Assembly: GCA_027077805.1 (NCBI GenBank)
Contig: JALWTS010000029.1
Span: 1-64,000 of the forward strand
Direction: 5' to 3'
Source of the DNA: Gammaproteobacteria bacterium
GTDB taxonomy: Bacteria > Pseudomonadota > Gammaproteobacteria > JABHGC01
DNA: 64,000 nt
Positions within the stretch are counted from its first letter, which is position 1, and each line of letters opens with the position of its first letter. Position numbers and translations under genes: made by a program. The notes under the pieces are model-generated. The model worked only from the letters and a program-made list of their open reading frames with translations. It was not told the DNA's origin and did no database searches. Positions 44,888 to 53,782 of the stretch are shown here, in pieces.

Positions 44888-45240
44888 TTAGCGAAACTGT
44901 GCGAATAATGGCAATTGTAAAATAATTGCTTTGGCTTGTATAGCATTACTGACGGGCGGGTGATTAATAGGGGGAATCCTATCACCGCCCCAATCAAATT
45001 GATATCCATTTAATTCAACCGGTTATTGAATTGTCTGAACATGAGGCATGAACTTCAACTGCCATTTTTTCTAAAATATATCATATTTTTCAACGAGACG
45101 GTGAACCCACTCATACAGCAACACAGGCGAAATTCCTTATGACTACTTTGCAAAATGCCATGACGGATATGACATCATCAGAAGCCATTAAGTGAGTTAA
45201 ACAGGGATTAGGACAATTTGGGTTTCTTGCACTTCATGTC
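44888..45240. pseudogene. Region of gene remnants on both strands
   Basis: Between 44832 and 45390 there is no intact gene. On the minus strand a 40-codon piece ends PVELNGYQFDWGGDRIPPIN, HPPVSNAIQAKAIILQLPLF, AQFR and a stop at 44888. On the plus strand pieces read DIHLIQPVIELSEHEA, stop, TSTAIFSKIYHIFQRDGEPT, HTATQAKFLMTTLQNAMTDM, stop. Both have protein-like composition but no start and several stops. I cannot name either ancestor. Confidence 0.45.
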
Positions 45241-45390
45241 CGCCTTCATTTTCAGTTTTGCTGTTAAGAATGGATAAACCTAAGCGTTTAATGCCTAAAG
45301 TTAAAAAAAAATGATAACGAGATGATGAGAATGGGTTTTATCGTTATAATATTGCCAATAAATAAAACGAGTTAAGATTGAACCCATTGT

Positions 45391-47307
45391 ATGAATAAAA
45401 CCGCTCTAAAACTACTGCAACAAACCTTTGGTTATCAATCGTTTCGTCCCTATCAAGCTGAGATTATTGACTGTTTATTACAAAATCAGCACGTGTTTGT
45501 GTTAATGGCAACAGGAGGTGGCAAATCTTTATGTTATCAGATTCCTGCGATATTAAGAGATGGTGTTGGTATTGTCATTTCACCGTTGATTGCGTTGATG
45601 CAAGATCAAGTGAATACCTTGGTGCAAAATGGGGTGAAAGCGGCGTTTTTAAATTCCAGCTTAAGCGGTCGGGAAGCCGGGCGGATTCAATGGCAGTTAC
45701 AACAACAACAATTAGATTTGCTGTATATTTCCCCTGAACGCTTGTTAATGCCACGAACTTTAGAATTATTACAAACCGTTCCGATTGCCTTGTTTGCCAT
45801 AGATGAAGCTCATTGTATTTCACAATGGGGACATGACTTTCGTCCCGAATATCGGCAGTTAGGGTGTTTACAACAAAATTTTCCTAATGTGCCGAGAATT
45901 GCCTTAACTGCCACCGCAGATGATACGACTAGACGGGATATTATTAATTATTTGCAATTACAGCAAGCCAAGCAATTTATTAGTAGTTTTGATCGGGCGA
46001 ATATTCATTATCATATTGAGCTTAAAGACAATGAATTACAACAACTGCAACATTTTATTGCAAGCCAATATCCTAATGATGCGGGTATTGTTTACTGTTT
46101 ATCTCGTAAAAAAGTAGAAAAAGTCGCCGAGTTTTTGCAACAAAATGCTTGCAACGCCTTGCCTTATCATGCCGGCTTGACGAATCAAGAACGAGAACAA
46201 GCCCAAGCCCAATTTTTGAATGAAGAAGGTGTTATTATTGTCGCAACCATTGCGTTTGGTATGGGCATTGATAAACCGAATGTGCGGTTTGTGGCTCATT
46301 TAGACTTGCCAAAAAGCATTGAGGCGTATTATCAGGAAACAGGACGGGCAGGGCGAGATGGTTTACCCGCTTCGGCTTGGATGGTCTATGGTTTGCAAGA
46401 TGTGGTGATGATTCGTAAGATGATTCAAAGCTCCGAAGGCGAACTGCCATTTAAAAAAATCCAACAATTTAAATTAGAAGCCTTATTGGGGTTTTGTGAA
46501 ACCTCCAGTTGTCGGCGAATTCAATTATTAAACTATTTTGGTGAAGAAAAATCACAAAATTGTCATCACTGCGATATTTGTGAGAGTCCTTTGGAAACTT
46601 GGGATGCCACAGAATCCGCTCAAAAAGCCTTATCTTGTGTTTATCGTACCAATCAACGCTTTGGGGTAAATTATTTGGTGGATGTATTATTAGGCAAGGA
46701 TAATGCGAAAATTCGGCGATTCCGTCATCAAAATTTATCCACTTATGGTATTGGTAAAGATTTAAGTCAATATCAATGGCGTTCGGTATTTCGGCAACTC
46801 ATTGCCCAAGGCTTTTTAAATGTGGATATTGATGGTCATGGAGCCTTATTGTTGGATGAAAGCTGTCGTCCAATTTTAAAAGGGCAGCAAACCTTATTAT
46901 TGCGTAAAGATACGCATACTCGCAAACAACAAGCTCAAACAACCCCACAAGCAAAATCATTCGCCTTAGCAGAACGGAATGATGAGCAAGAACAGTTATT
47001 TTTTAATCTTAAAGCCCATCGTTTAAAATTAGCGAAAGAACAGCGTACCCCGCCTTATACGATTTTTCATGATGCGACTTTATTGGAAATGGTCAAATGT
47101 TGTCCCCAAAATTTAACGGAATTAGAAAAAATTTCGGGTATTGGTAAACAAAAATTAGCGGCTTATGGCGTGGAGTTTTTAACTATTTTACAACAATATC
47201 CACAGCTAAATGCCCCACATTTATTATTAGGCATGAAACCCAGACCCAAACCAACAACATCAAAATTCAAATCCAAACCTAAGCGGATGACAATCCGTTA
47301 TCCATAA
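45391..47307 (+). CDS. recQ: ATP-dependent DNA helicase RecQ
   Basis: This 638-residue protein has Walker [16 protein letters not shown] box ([19 protein letters not shown]), helicase motif VI ([12 protein letters not shown]), the RecQ zinc site (CETSSCRR...CHHCDIC), the winged-helix RQC domain and a C-terminal HRDC domain ([29 protein letters not shown] in pieces). It unwinds DNA 3' to 5' in recombination repair. A basic tail ([18 protein letters not shown]) is added. Confidence 0.97.
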   Translation: MNKTALKLLQQTFGYQSFRPYQAEIIDCLLQNQHVFVLMATGGGKSLCYQIPAILRDGVGIVISPLIALMQDQVNTLVQNGVKAAFLNSSLSGREAGRIQWQLQQQQLDLLYISPERLLMPRTLELLQTVPIALFAIDEAHCISQWGHDFRPEYRQLGCLQQNFPNVPRIALTATADDTTRRDIINYLQLQQAKQFISSFDRANIHYHIELKDNELQQLQHFIASQYPNDAGIVYCLSRKKVEKVAEFLQQNACNALPYHAGLTNQEREQAQAQFLNEEGVIIVATIAFGMGIDKPNVRFVAHLDLPKSIEAYYQETGRAGRDGLPASAWMVYGLQDVVMIRKMIQSSEGELPFKKIQQFKLEALLGFCETSSCRRIQLLNYFGEEKSQNCHHCDICESPLETWDATESAQKALSCVYRTNQRFGVNYLVDVLLGKDNAKIRRFRHQNLSTYGIGKDLSQYQWRSVFRQLIAQGFLNVDIDGHGALLLDESCRPILKGQQTLLLRKDTHTRKQQAQTTPQAKSFALAERNDEQEQLFFNLKAHRLKLAKEQRTPPYTIFHDATLLEMVKCCPQNLTELEKISGIGKQKLAAYGVEFLTILQQYPQLNAPHLLLGMKPRPKPTTSKFKSKPKRMTIRYP

Positions 47308-47322
47308 CAAGTTTTTGATGTC

Positions 47323-47421
47323 ATGCTACAAGCCAATTCACTTAGAATGAAATGGGCATTGTTTTTATTGATTGTCAGTTATGTGTTAGGTTGGCCAGCC
47401 GTAAAACGGGATATATTTTGA
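47323..47421 (+). CDS. Possible tiny membrane peptide or gene fragment
   Basis: A 32-codon frame after recQ encodes MLQANSLRMKWALFLLIVSY with one hydrophobic segment, ending VKRDIF. There is no clear ribosome site. It may be a remnant of a larger gene. Confidence 0.2.
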   Translation: MLQANSLRMKWALFLLIVSYVLGWPAVKRDIF

Positions 47422-47468
47422 TGGCTTTCTCATAAACGGCTCCGATAACCCTTTCCTCGGGGGACTTA

Positions 47469-48968
47469 TCACTTGTCAGCACACCGCCATTGATGATAAC
47501 GTTCTAACCACTGGAGTAATTTTTTGGGTGCCTGGGTTTTTTTCCAAACCCCTGCCACATATTTATTTGCTTCGGCAAAGGTCGGATAGGTATGAATTGT
47601 CCCTAAAATTTTATTCAGTCCTAAACCATGTTTCATTGCCAATACAAATTCTGCTAATAAATCGCCCGCGTGTTCTCCCACCATCGTTACCCCTAAAATT
47701 TTATCTTTTTTAGGGACGGTTAGAACTTTAATAAAGCCATAATCAACCCCATCCGTTATCGCCCGATCTAAATCGTCCATACCGTAATAAGAGACTTCAT
47801 AAGCCATATTTTTTTGTTTGGCTTCCTGTTCATTTAAACCCACTCTCGCGATTTCAGGATCGAGAAAGGTTGTCCAAGGAATCACGGAATAATCGACTTT
47901 AAATGATTTAAAATGACCGAATAGGGCGTTGACACTGGCATACCATGCTTGATGTGCTGCCGTATGGGTAAACTGATAAGGGCCTGCGACATCACCAACG
48001 GCATAAATATTGGGATAAAGCGTTTGTAAATATTGATTAGTCGTAATGGTTCTTTTCGTGTCAATCCCCAACGTTTCCAAACCATAACCTTGTAATCTGG
48101 CACGACGTCCAACCGCACAAAGGAATTGATCAAACACAAGGGTTTTTTCTTGCCCTTGATATTCAACGACCAAATAATTTTTCTGATTTTGTTGATAACA
48201 ACGCAAGGCTTTATGTTCGGTGAGTACCTCAATCCCTTCTTGTTCAAAAGTCGTTCTGACCCACTCGGAAACGTCAGCATCCTCTCGGATCATAAGTCGT
48301 GGTAACATCTCTACCTGCGTGACGTTTGCACCCAATCGACTTAAGGCTTGACTTAATTCACAACCAATCGGCCCCCCCCCTAGGACTATCCAATTTTTGG
48401 GCAATGTTGGTTGTTGTGATAAAACCGACCAAAGATTATCACTGGTTAAATAATCCATATGATTTAACCCTTCAATCGGAGGAATAAAGGGTTGTGCACC
48501 TGTGGCAATAATGATGGAACGGGTGGTCACACATTGTTGCTGACCATTGTTTAATGCAATTTCAACGGTCCAAGGATCGATGAGTTTCGCATAGCCTTGT
48601 ATGACTTCTACGCCTAATTTGGTATAACGTTCTATGCTATCATGCGGTTCAACGGCTTGAATGACCTTTTGTACTTGTTGCATGACTTTAGGAAAATCAA
48701 TACTCACTTCACCGACATTGAAACCATATTGGTTGGCATGATGGAGTTGATGTCTAATCTTAGCGATTTTAATTAAGGCTTTACTTGGCACACAACCCGT
48801 ATTCAAACAATCGCCACCCATTTTATGAGCTTCAACTAAGCTCACTTTCGCTTTGACAGTTGCCGCAATATAGGCACTCACCAAACCACCCGCACCTGCC
48901 CCAATGACAATGAGGTTTCGGTCATACGAGCTTGGCGATGGCCATCTTTTCTTCTTGAGTTTAGACAT
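47469..48968 (-). CDS. Mercuric-reductase-like flavoprotein disulfide reductase
   Basis: This 499-residue protein belongs to the class I pyridine nucleotide-disulfide oxidoreductases: FAD motif VIGAGAGGLVSAYIA, redox pair GGDCLNTGCVPSKAL, NAD(P)H motif VLGGGPIGCELSQALSRLG, GDVAGPYQFTHTAAHQ and the C-terminal base HTYPTFAEA. It resembles MerA-type enzymes lacking the N-terminal HMA domain and the C-terminal Cys pair needed for Hg(II). It is therefore unlikely to be a working mercuric reductase. It is about 10 kb from the mer-like cluster. Confidence 0.85.
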   Translation of the reverse strand: MSKLKKKRWPSPSSYDRNLIVIGAGAGGLVSAYIAATVKAKVSLVEAHKMGGDCLNTGCVPSKALIKIAKIRHQLHHANQYGFNVGEVSIDFPKVMQQVQKVIQAVEPHDSIERYTKLGVEVIQGYAKLIDPWTVEIALNNGQQQCVTTRSIIIATGAQPFIPPIEGLNHMDYLTSDNLWSVLSQQPTLPKNWIVLGGGPIGCELSQALSRLGANVTQVEMLPRLMIREDADVSEWVRTTFEQEGIEVLTEHKALRCYQQNQKNYLVVEYQGQEKTLVFDQFLCAVGRRARLQGYGLETLGIDTKRTITTNQYLQTLYPNIYAVGDVAGPYQFTHTAAHQAWYASVNALFGHFKSFKVDYSVIPWTTFLDPEIARVGLNEQEAKQKNMAYEVSYYGMDDLDRAITDGVDYGFIKVLTVPKKDKILGVTMVGEHAGDLLAEFVLAMKHGLGLNKILGTIHTYPTFAEANKYVAGVWKKTQAPKKLLQWLERYHQWRCADK

Positions 48969-49000
48969 ATGAAATAGAAGCGTTTTGGATAAGATAATGA

Positions 49001-49306
49001 TTATATTTTATGAATGAATATAATACGAATTAGGATAGTTTTTTTTAAAATTAGTTCCTTATTTTTTGAAGCTTGCTGATCAAGTTCAATTTCGGCATTG
49101 ATCAAGAATATCGGATGGGTATTTTCTTGATGCCCATCATAATAATTTTTGACATAGCTTTGTAATTGTCGAATAATCTTCTGTTGAATGGTTTTTTTAA
49201 AACGAAAGTGAAAGTGATAAGGTCTTGAATCAATCCTGGGTGGGTTTGGATAATAAGCGAGAGGGAACGAAAGGTTATCGTCATGGGAATCATTTAACCG
49301 CAGAAC
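49001..49306 (-). pseudogene. Truncated gene fragment (start lost)
   Basis: On the minus strand one frame is open for about 100 codons without a plausible start: VLRLNDSHDDNLSFPLAYYP, NPPRIDSRPYHFHFRFKKTI, QQKIIRQLQSYVKNYYDGHQ, ENTHPIFLINAEIELDQQAS and on to a stop at 49001. The composition is clearly protein-like. Its 5' end is lost against the apbE start. Family not recognised. Confidence 0.5.
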
Positions 49307-50371
49307 ATGAGCGTTTTAGTTTTATGGAGGTTGCGATATTTAAGTTTGGTGCTGATTTGTTTTTTATTCGTTGCTTGTCAATCACAAACCTACGAAGAAG
49401 ATAGCTTTCGTCAAAGCTATTTGGTATTTGGTACAATCGTTGAGTTAAAACTGGTGGGTATTGAACGGCAAAAAGCATGGCAACTCAGTCAGCAAGTTCA
49501 GGCAAAATTGCAGGCATATCATGAGGCTTGGCATGCTTGGCAACCCAGTGAATTAACTCAGATCAATCAGGCAATCGCCCAGCATCAAAGTATTGCCATA
49601 TCGTCTGAAATGGCTGATTTATTAAGGCTTAGCACAAGGCTTTCTGAACAGAGTGGTGAGTTATTTAATCCTGCCATTGGTCGCTTAATTCGTCTTTGGG
49701 GCTTTCAGCGTCATGAGGAGAAACCATGGACACCGCCGAGTGATAAAGCCATACAAGCGTATCTTTTTAAAGCACCACATATGAGTGATATTACCATTGA
49801 AAATGGGAGGTTGAGTTCTAATAATGACACAGTTCAACTTGATTTCGGTGCCATTGCGAAAGGGTATGCGATTGAGAAGATTGCTGGATTTCTAAGGGCG
49901 AATGGTGTGCGACATGCCATTATTAATGCGGGTGGCAATTTGAAAGCGCTGGGGAATCCTCAGGGCAAACCCTGGCGAATTGGCATTCAAAATCCGAATC
50001 AAGCTGGAATTGTGGGGATTCTCTTCCTCGATGACAATGAAAGTGTGGCAACGTCAGGGAATTATCGACGCTATTATACCTATGCGGGGAAAACGTATCA
50101 CCATGTCATTGATCCAAGAACAGGACGACCCAGTGAGGGTTCGGTATCTGCAACGATTATTGCGAATGATGCCAGTGTGGCAGATGCCACGGCTACGGCC
50201 TTTATGATTAATGGGACGGAGAATTGGCAAGAGTTGGCGAAACGTTTCCATCTCAAGTATATACTTTTAATGGATAAAAATGGACAGATTACCATGAGTA
50301 AAGCGATGGCACTGCGTGTTGAATTATTACCGGAATTTAAAAAGAAAGTCTCTATGGTGGATTTCGATTAG
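49307..50371 (+). CDS. apbE: FAD:protein FMN transferase ApbE (lipoprotein)
   Basis: This 354-residue protein has a lipoprotein signal (ICFLFVACQS, lipid on Cys ~25), then the ApbE fold: FNPAIGRLIRLWGF, QLDFGAIAKGYAIEKIA, INAGGNLKALG and HHVIDPRTGRPSEG with DASVADATATAFMI. It attaches FMN to Thr/Ser of target flavoproteins such as NqrB/C or RnfG at the periplasmic side. No such target is adjacent. It precedes the czc-like operon by 230 nt. Confidence 0.94.
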   Translation: MSVLVLWRLRYLSLVLICFLFVACQSQTYEEDSFRQSYLVFGTIVELKLVGIERQKAWQLSQQVQAKLQAYHEAWHAWQPSELTQINQAIAQHQSIAISSEMADLLRLSTRLSEQSGELFNPAIGRLIRLWGFQRHEEKPWTPPSDKAIQAYLFKAPHMSDITIENGRLSSNNDTVQLDFGAIAKGYAIEKIAGFLRANGVRHAIINAGGNLKALGNPQGKPWRIGIQNPNQAGIVGILFLDDNESVATSGNYRRYYTYAGKTYHHVIDPRTGRPSEGSVSATIIANDASVADATATAFMINGTENWQELAKRFHLKYILLMDKNGQITMSKAMALRVELLPEFKKKVSMVDFD

Positions 50372-50599
50372 AATTGGAATAATGGAATAAGCCTTACTTT
50401 CAATGTGTTTATCAACAAGTGGATAAAGTTTTGTTTTAATAATGGAATGGCATTGAGGTTAATTTTAAGCCGATTTTTCCGATATAAAAAACTTCCGATA
50501 ATGACTATAATCAGAAACTTTTAGCTTGAATGATTAAATAAATGTGAATATTGACAATCAGTATTTTTCATGATTTACTAGAAACGAAGGGTTACTCTT

Positions 50600-51076
50600 T
50601 TGCTTATGCTTAGATTTAGAAATATGCTTAGATTTAGAAATATGCTTAGATTTAGAAATATGCTTAGAAAATGGTTAGCGTTATGGTTAACCGTATTCAT
50701 TACAACACAATCGGTAATAGCCAGTGTGGATATGCACCAATTGAATCCACACAATCATCGCCATTCCCAAACGATTAATTGGGTGATTGAACCAGCGCCA
50801 ACACTTCCTCTCGTTCTTCATCAAGCCAGCAATGACTATAAACTCTCTTTGGAAAACTCTGAAAAAGTTTCAAACCTACCGTTGAAATATACAATTCAAT
50901 ACGATGGCAATCACTGTTGCCAGTGTCATCACGCAGGACAGTTTTTTTTCTCAACCCATTATCATTTTTTCAGTCATTTCTTTATGGAGCAATGGCAATT
51001 CGAATACGATTTCATGCGTTTTTCCTACCTTATTTCTCCTGTTCTTCGCCCTCCCATTACCGTGATTAATATTTAA
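50600..51076 (+). CDS. CzcI-like His/Cys-rich exported protein
   Basis: This up to 158-residue protein has a basic N-terminus made of a repeated MLRFRN unit, then a signal helix (WLALWLTVFITTQSVIASV) and a periplasmic part rich in His and Cys: HQLNPHNHRHSQ and NHCCQCHHAGQFFF. Small proteins of this kind precede czcCBA operons (CzcI). It may bind metal and tune induction. Starts at TTG 50600 (AAGGG 8 nt upstream) or at any of the repeated ATGs are possible. Confidence 0.65.
   Translation: MLMLRFRNMLRFRNMLRFRNMLRKWLALWLTVFITTQSVIASVDMHQLNPHNHRHSQTINWVIEPAPTLPLVLHQASNDYKLSLENSEKVSNLPLKYTIQYDGNHCCQCHHAGQFFFSTHYHFFSHFFMEQWQFEYDFMRFSYLISPVLRPPITVINI
50606..50669 (+). repeat. 18-bp tandem repeat at the start of the CzcI-like gene
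   Basis: Three perfect copies of ATGCTTAGATTTAGAAAT (50606-50659) are followed by a partial copy (ATGCTTAGAA). Each copy brings an ATG in the same frame, six codons apart. Copy number can change by slippage without shifting the frame, altering the length of the basic signal-peptide region and the number of start codons. Confidence 0.95.
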
Positions 51077-51201
51077 AATATTGCTATTGGCTTCATAATT
51101 CAAAAGTTCGTCAATACCTAGAACCTAGAATACTCATACCCAATGGCATCCAATAATTTCTTGTATTTGTGTGAATCACTATTCAATCTAGGAATATATT
51201 T

Positions 51202-52473
51202 ATGTTTGTGGCCATGAAAAATTTTCATTTTCGTTTACGTTTCTGTAACTTTATCAAAATTATCGGTGGTCTTTTATTTTTGACCCCTACGCTACTGAGC
51301 GCCTCGCCTGATACCTCATCATGGGTGGAATGGTTGCGGTATCAAGTGAAACAGCATCCTGAGATTAAATCCGCACAAGCCGAAATGGATGCGAATTATT
51401 CTATGGCAAGCAGTATGGAACAAGCTTTATACAATCCAGAAATTGACGCAGAATTAGAAAAAACGGGTGAGGATACCGATTTTCGTTTGGGCATCAATCA
51501 AACCATTGATTGGTGGAATAAACGCAAAGTTCGACAACAACAAGCCTATTACACCCGAATATCGGCCCAGAAAACCTTAGAAGCAATCCTACAACAAAAA
51601 ATAGCAGACATACTGCAAGCATTAGTTGAGTGGCAGACAGCAAAACAAAAATATGATATTGCTAATGTCCAAGAAAAACAACTCGATACTTTAATCAATT
51701 TGTTAAAAAAACGACAATTCGCGGGGGATTTAAGCAAAATTGATGCCGAGCTAACCCTATTCAGCTTATCTCAAACCCTTCACACCACTGCTCAAGCCAA
51801 AGCTCAACTGAGAAAATCCCAATTCTACTTAAACGCCTTATTAAGCGATTGGCAACCTGAAAAACATAAAATCCCTGAGCAATTTTGGTTCATTCAACCC
51901 CGCCAGAATCAGAAACAAATTCAACAATGGATAGAACAACATCCGAAAATCATGGCAGCAGAAGCTGACTGGCAACAACTTAAATGGTCGGAAGAATTGG
52001 CCTATCGGAAGACCAAGGCCGACCCGACTTTTGGTATTAATGCGGGTAAAGAAGGCGAAGAAAAGATTGTGGGATTACAATTTTCCATGCCACTTAGGGT
52101 AAGAAATAACTTCAATGCTGACTGGAAAATGGCCACCCAGAAATCCTTAGCAGCGGAAGCAACGCTTCAAGCATTACGCCGTCAACAACAATTTTTGATT
52201 CAATCATCTTATGCCGTTTTAAGAGAATATCAACAACATAGGAACCGATGGCAACAATTGATGCAAGGACGAAAACAGTTAAGTGAGCAGTTATTAAAAA
52301 AACAATTAAACAGTGGTGATATTAATACCACTGACTATTTATTAGCACTACAACAACGCACCGAAGGCCTGATGGCAGGGATTGAACTGAGCGCTAATTT
52401 TCAATTGGCTTATATTGATTGGTTACGACAAACGGGGCAAATCAATTGGGCATTAAAACAATTATCACCATAG
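51202..52473 (+). CDS. czcC: Outer membrane channel protein of the czc-like efflux system
   Basis: This 423-residue TolC-family protein has a signal region (residues ~18-33) and the long helical repeats of OMF proteins (VEWLRYQVKQHPEIKSAQAEMDANY; GDLSKIDAELTLFSLSQTL). The position before czcB and czcA and the sequence style fit CzcC. It joins the pump in the inner membrane to the outside. Confidence 0.88.
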   Translation: MFVAMKNFHFRLRFCNFIKIIGGLLFLTPTLLSASPDTSSWVEWLRYQVKQHPEIKSAQAEMDANYSMASSMEQALYNPEIDAELEKTGEDTDFRLGINQTIDWWNKRKVRQQQAYYTRISAQKTLEAILQQKIADILQALVEWQTAKQKYDIANVQEKQLDTLINLLKKRQFAGDLSKIDAELTLFSLSQTLHTTAQAKAQLRKSQFYLNALLSDWQPEKHKIPEQFWFIQPRQNQKQIQQWIEQHPKIMAAEADWQQLKWSEELAYRKTKADPTFGINAGKEGEEKIVGLQFSMPLRVRNNFNADWKMATQKSLAAEATLQALRRQQQFLIQSSYAVLREYQQHRNRWQQLMQGRKQLSEQLLKKQLNSGDINTTDYLLALQQRTEGLMAGIELSANFQLAYIDWLRQTGQINWALKQLSP

Positions 52474-52515
52474 TTTAAGTTTCGTATCTAACCGAATAAT
52501 ATCAGGAGTATCAAA

Positions 52516-53739
52516 ATGAACCGTACATTTGCTTTATGGGCAATGATTTTTATATCCATATCCGTATGGAGTGGCATTAAAAATGTCATGGCAAAATCGG
52601 TGGCTGAAATCAATCATAATGGACATGAGCATGGCCATGAGGAGGAACAGGAAGAAAATGAATCACATGACCATAATGAGAATGGTCAAGGTCAACATGA
52701 CGAACACAACGAAGGTCTCGTTACCCTATCCTCTCAACAACTCACCCTAGCCAATATCCAGGTCACCCCTCTGCAACCACGAATACTTAAGCAACCCATT
52801 GACGCACCTGGCGAAGTGAAATCCAATCAATACCGCAGTTACTTAGTGACCCCGAGAGTTGATTCGATCGTCCTCCACCGTTATGTGGAACGTGGCGAAC
52901 AGGTGAAACAAGGACAGGTATTAGTTCGCCTGTTCAGTGAAGCCATTGCCGAAGCACAAGCGAAATTTCGGGTAGCCAATGCCGAATGGCAACGCGTCAA
53001 AAAACTCGGTCGAGATGTCATCGGAGAGAAACGCTTTATTGCGGCTCAAGCCGATTATGAAATTGCTTATGGGCAATTACTTGCGTTTGGTTTATCGGAA
53101 AAAAACATCCGTGCCTTACAAGCCTCCCCATCCTCACAAAAAGCCTTTAAATCTTTTGGCGAATACACACTTAAGGCAACAATGTCAGGGATTGTGATGT
53201 CGGATGATTTTCATCAGGGACAACGCGTCGAATCTGGCGAAACCTTGATGGAACTGGTCGATGAACGTCAATTATGGGTTGAGGCTCATCTTCCGTCAAC
53301 AACCACATTAGATTTATCCAAAGGCACTATGGCTCAAATTAGTGTCGGTAACCATCGGTTTCCAGCAACCGTAACGCAAGCCTCTCATCGTATTGACCCC
53401 ATGACTCGAACCCGTGTCGTGCGTTTGCAAGTCGATAACCCCTCGCATCAATTGCATCCAGGTATGTTTGTCAACGTTTCTTTTTCCTCCGCTACTTTGC
53501 AACCCATTTTAGCCGTGCCACAATCTGCGTTAATGCGTCATCAAGAAGGTGATTGGATGATATTTGTTGAAACCGCACCTAATCAATTTCAAGCAAAAAA
53601 AGTCGTACTCAAACGCCGTATTGGAAACTATCAAGAAATACAAGGGATTGGTATTCAGGGTCAACGCATCGTCATGAAAGGTGCTTTTTTCCTCGCCTCA
53701 CAAATGGCAAAAGGCAACTTTGATCCTCACAATCATTGA
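52516..53739 (+). CDS. czcB: Periplasmic adaptor of the czc-like efflux system
   Basis: This 407-residue HlyD-family protein has a signal anchor (residues ~7-25), a His/Glu/Asp-rich metal-binding stretch (residues ~35-68, for example HEHGHEEEQEENESHDHNE), then lipoyl halves around a short hairpin (VDSIVLHRYVERGEQVKQGQVLVRL; TMSGIVMSDDFHQGQRVESGE) and the barrel. The His-rich arm suits Zn, Co, Ni, Cd or Cu. It links the CzcC-like channel with the CzcA-like pump. Confidence 0.9.
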   Translation: MNRTFALWAMIFISISVWSGIKNVMAKSVAEINHNGHEHGHEEEQEENESHDHNENGQGQHDEHNEGLVTLSSQQLTLANIQVTPLQPRILKQPIDAPGEVKSNQYRSYLVTPRVDSIVLHRYVERGEQVKQGQVLVRLFSEAIAEAQAKFRVANAEWQRVKKLGRDVIGEKRFIAAQADYEIAYGQLLAFGLSEKNIRALQASPSSQKAFKSFGEYTLKATMSGIVMSDDFHQGQRVESGETLMELVDERQLWVEAHLPSTTTLDLSKGTMAQISVGNHRFPATVTQASHRIDPMTRTRVVRLQVDNPSHQLHPGMFVNVSFSSATLQPILAVPQSALMRHQEGDWMIFVETAPNQFQAKKVVLKRRIGNYQEIQGIGIQGQRIVMKGAFFLASQMAKGNFDPHNH

Positions 53740-53782
53740 GAATATGAAACATGATTAAATTTATTAAACGAAGGAATCCCTA

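Noticed and set aside
44794..45009. 71-codon minus frame starting MDINLIGAVIGF
   Set aside because: The neighbouring frame gives a better protein-like remnant (FDWGGDRIPPINHPP), and the frame overlaps the start of the SpoIIAA-like gene.
47469..48968. Calling this gene merA
   Set aside because: It lacks the N-terminal HMA domain and the C-terminal Cys pair of mercuric reductase and is far from the merR cluster.
49102..49293. ORF MIPMTITFRSLSLIIQTH on the minus strand
   Set aside because: Another frame of the same strand (ending at 49001) has far better protein composition; this one is its shadow with an ATG by chance.
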